Below, piece after piece: positions 6,107-6,172 of a stretch of 6,172 bases of DNA (position 1 is the stretch's first letter; every line of letters begins with the position of its first letter). The notes under the pieces are model-generated. The model saw only the letters and a list, made by a program, of their open reading frames with translations, did no database searches and was not told the DNA's origin. Both the position numbers and the translations under genes were made by a program. Origin of the DNA: Candidatus Aminicenantota bacterium (GTDB lineage: Bacteria > Acidobacteriota > Aminicenantia > JAMOAD01); the NCBI GenBank assembly GCA_027070475.1, contig JALXDT010000144.1, forward strand, positions 1 through 6,172. Reading direction: 5' to 3'.

Positions 6107-6172
6107 ATGTGGATAACAAAGAGAGAAAGAGAGATCCTGAAAATTATCATAGGGATTTATATGGAAAAGGGA
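6107..6172 (+). CDS. hrcA: N-terminal start of a probable heat-inducible transcription repressor HrcA (truncated by window edge)
   Basis: Twenty-two codons are open from the ATG to the last base. The peptide begins MWITKREREILKIII and continues with a helix ending YMEKG. This matches the beginning of HrcA proteins, where LT.RQ..IL..IV..Y...G is followed by EPVGSR, which would lie just beyond the edge. HrcA represses chaperone operons (groESL, hrcA-grpE-dnaK-dnaJ) and is usually the first gene of the latter. An in-frame TAA at 6098-6100 means the ATG at 6107 is the earliest possible start. No Shine-Dalgarno precedes it, unlike most genes in this window. The call rests on a short peptide; another winged-helix regulator is possible, and a LuxR-type helix (T.REREIL) looks less likely because of the IYMEKG that follows. 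Confidence 0.55.
   Translation, partial: MWITKREREILKIIIGIYMEKG

Noticed and set aside
6107..6172. LuxR-type helix-turn-helix start for the right-edge gene
   Set aside because: T.REREIL fits LuxR, but that domain is normally C-terminal and followed by an A.G..N pattern; the start-proximal position and the YMEKG ending fit HrcA better.
1..6172. CRISPR arrays, tRNA or rRNA genes, insertion sequences, integrase sites
   Set aside because: No regularly spaced repeats, no tRNA-like cloverleaf or CCA end, no transposase motif and no terminal inverted repeats were seen.

Overview
The window is A+T-rich DNA from an unidentified bacterium. The C-terminal part of a probable TonB-dependent receptor at the left edge points to an outer membrane, so a Gram-negative (diderm) cell. 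Most genes have strong AGGAGG ribosome binding sites, and arginine is mostly encoded by AGA. The membrane anchor of the succinate dehydrogenase looks like the two-subunit, two-heme (type A) form known from archaea and several deep-branching bacteria, not the one-heme E. coli form. I cannot name the lineage from sequence alone.

Layout, left to right. (1) Positions 1-845 (+) hold the 3' part of an outer-membrane beta-barrel gene, very A+T-rich. (2) A 74-base gap holds a candidate promoter and a weak candidate terminator. (3) Positions 920-4119 (+) hold a complete sdhCDAB operon (cytochrome b anchor, second anchor, flavoprotein, iron-sulfur protein). It is tightly packed, with each gene behind its own Shine-Dalgarno sequence. 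(4) A strong hairpin terminator at 4132-4162 sits between the convergent sdh operon and the next two genes. (5) On the minus strand, argF (ornithine carbamoyltransferase) is followed by an ABC transporter ATPase of the iron-siderophore/cobalamin type. Its coding region overlaps the end of argF by 11 bases. (6) A roughly 190-base divergent intergenic region carries an extended -10 promoter for argF with an 18-base palindrome at its -35 position, and a near-consensus sigma-70 promoter facing right. (7) The last 66 bases are the first 22 codons of a gene whose N-terminus resembles the heat-shock repressor HrcA.

Functionally, the sdh operon encodes a membrane-bound complex II linking succinate/fumarate interconversion to the quinone pool. 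argF belongs to arginine biosynthesis, or to the arginine deiminase pathway. The ATPase would power import of a metal chelate or corrinoid, but no permease or binding protein lies beside it. The receptor fragment at the left could serve the same kind of uptake, but nothing in the window links the two.

I see no new defence, mobile or RNA system here. The points most worth a second look are the duplicated two-heme anchor, the orphan ATPase coupled to argF, the palindrome in the argF promoter, and the apparently leaderless hrcA-like gene without a CIRCE operator.
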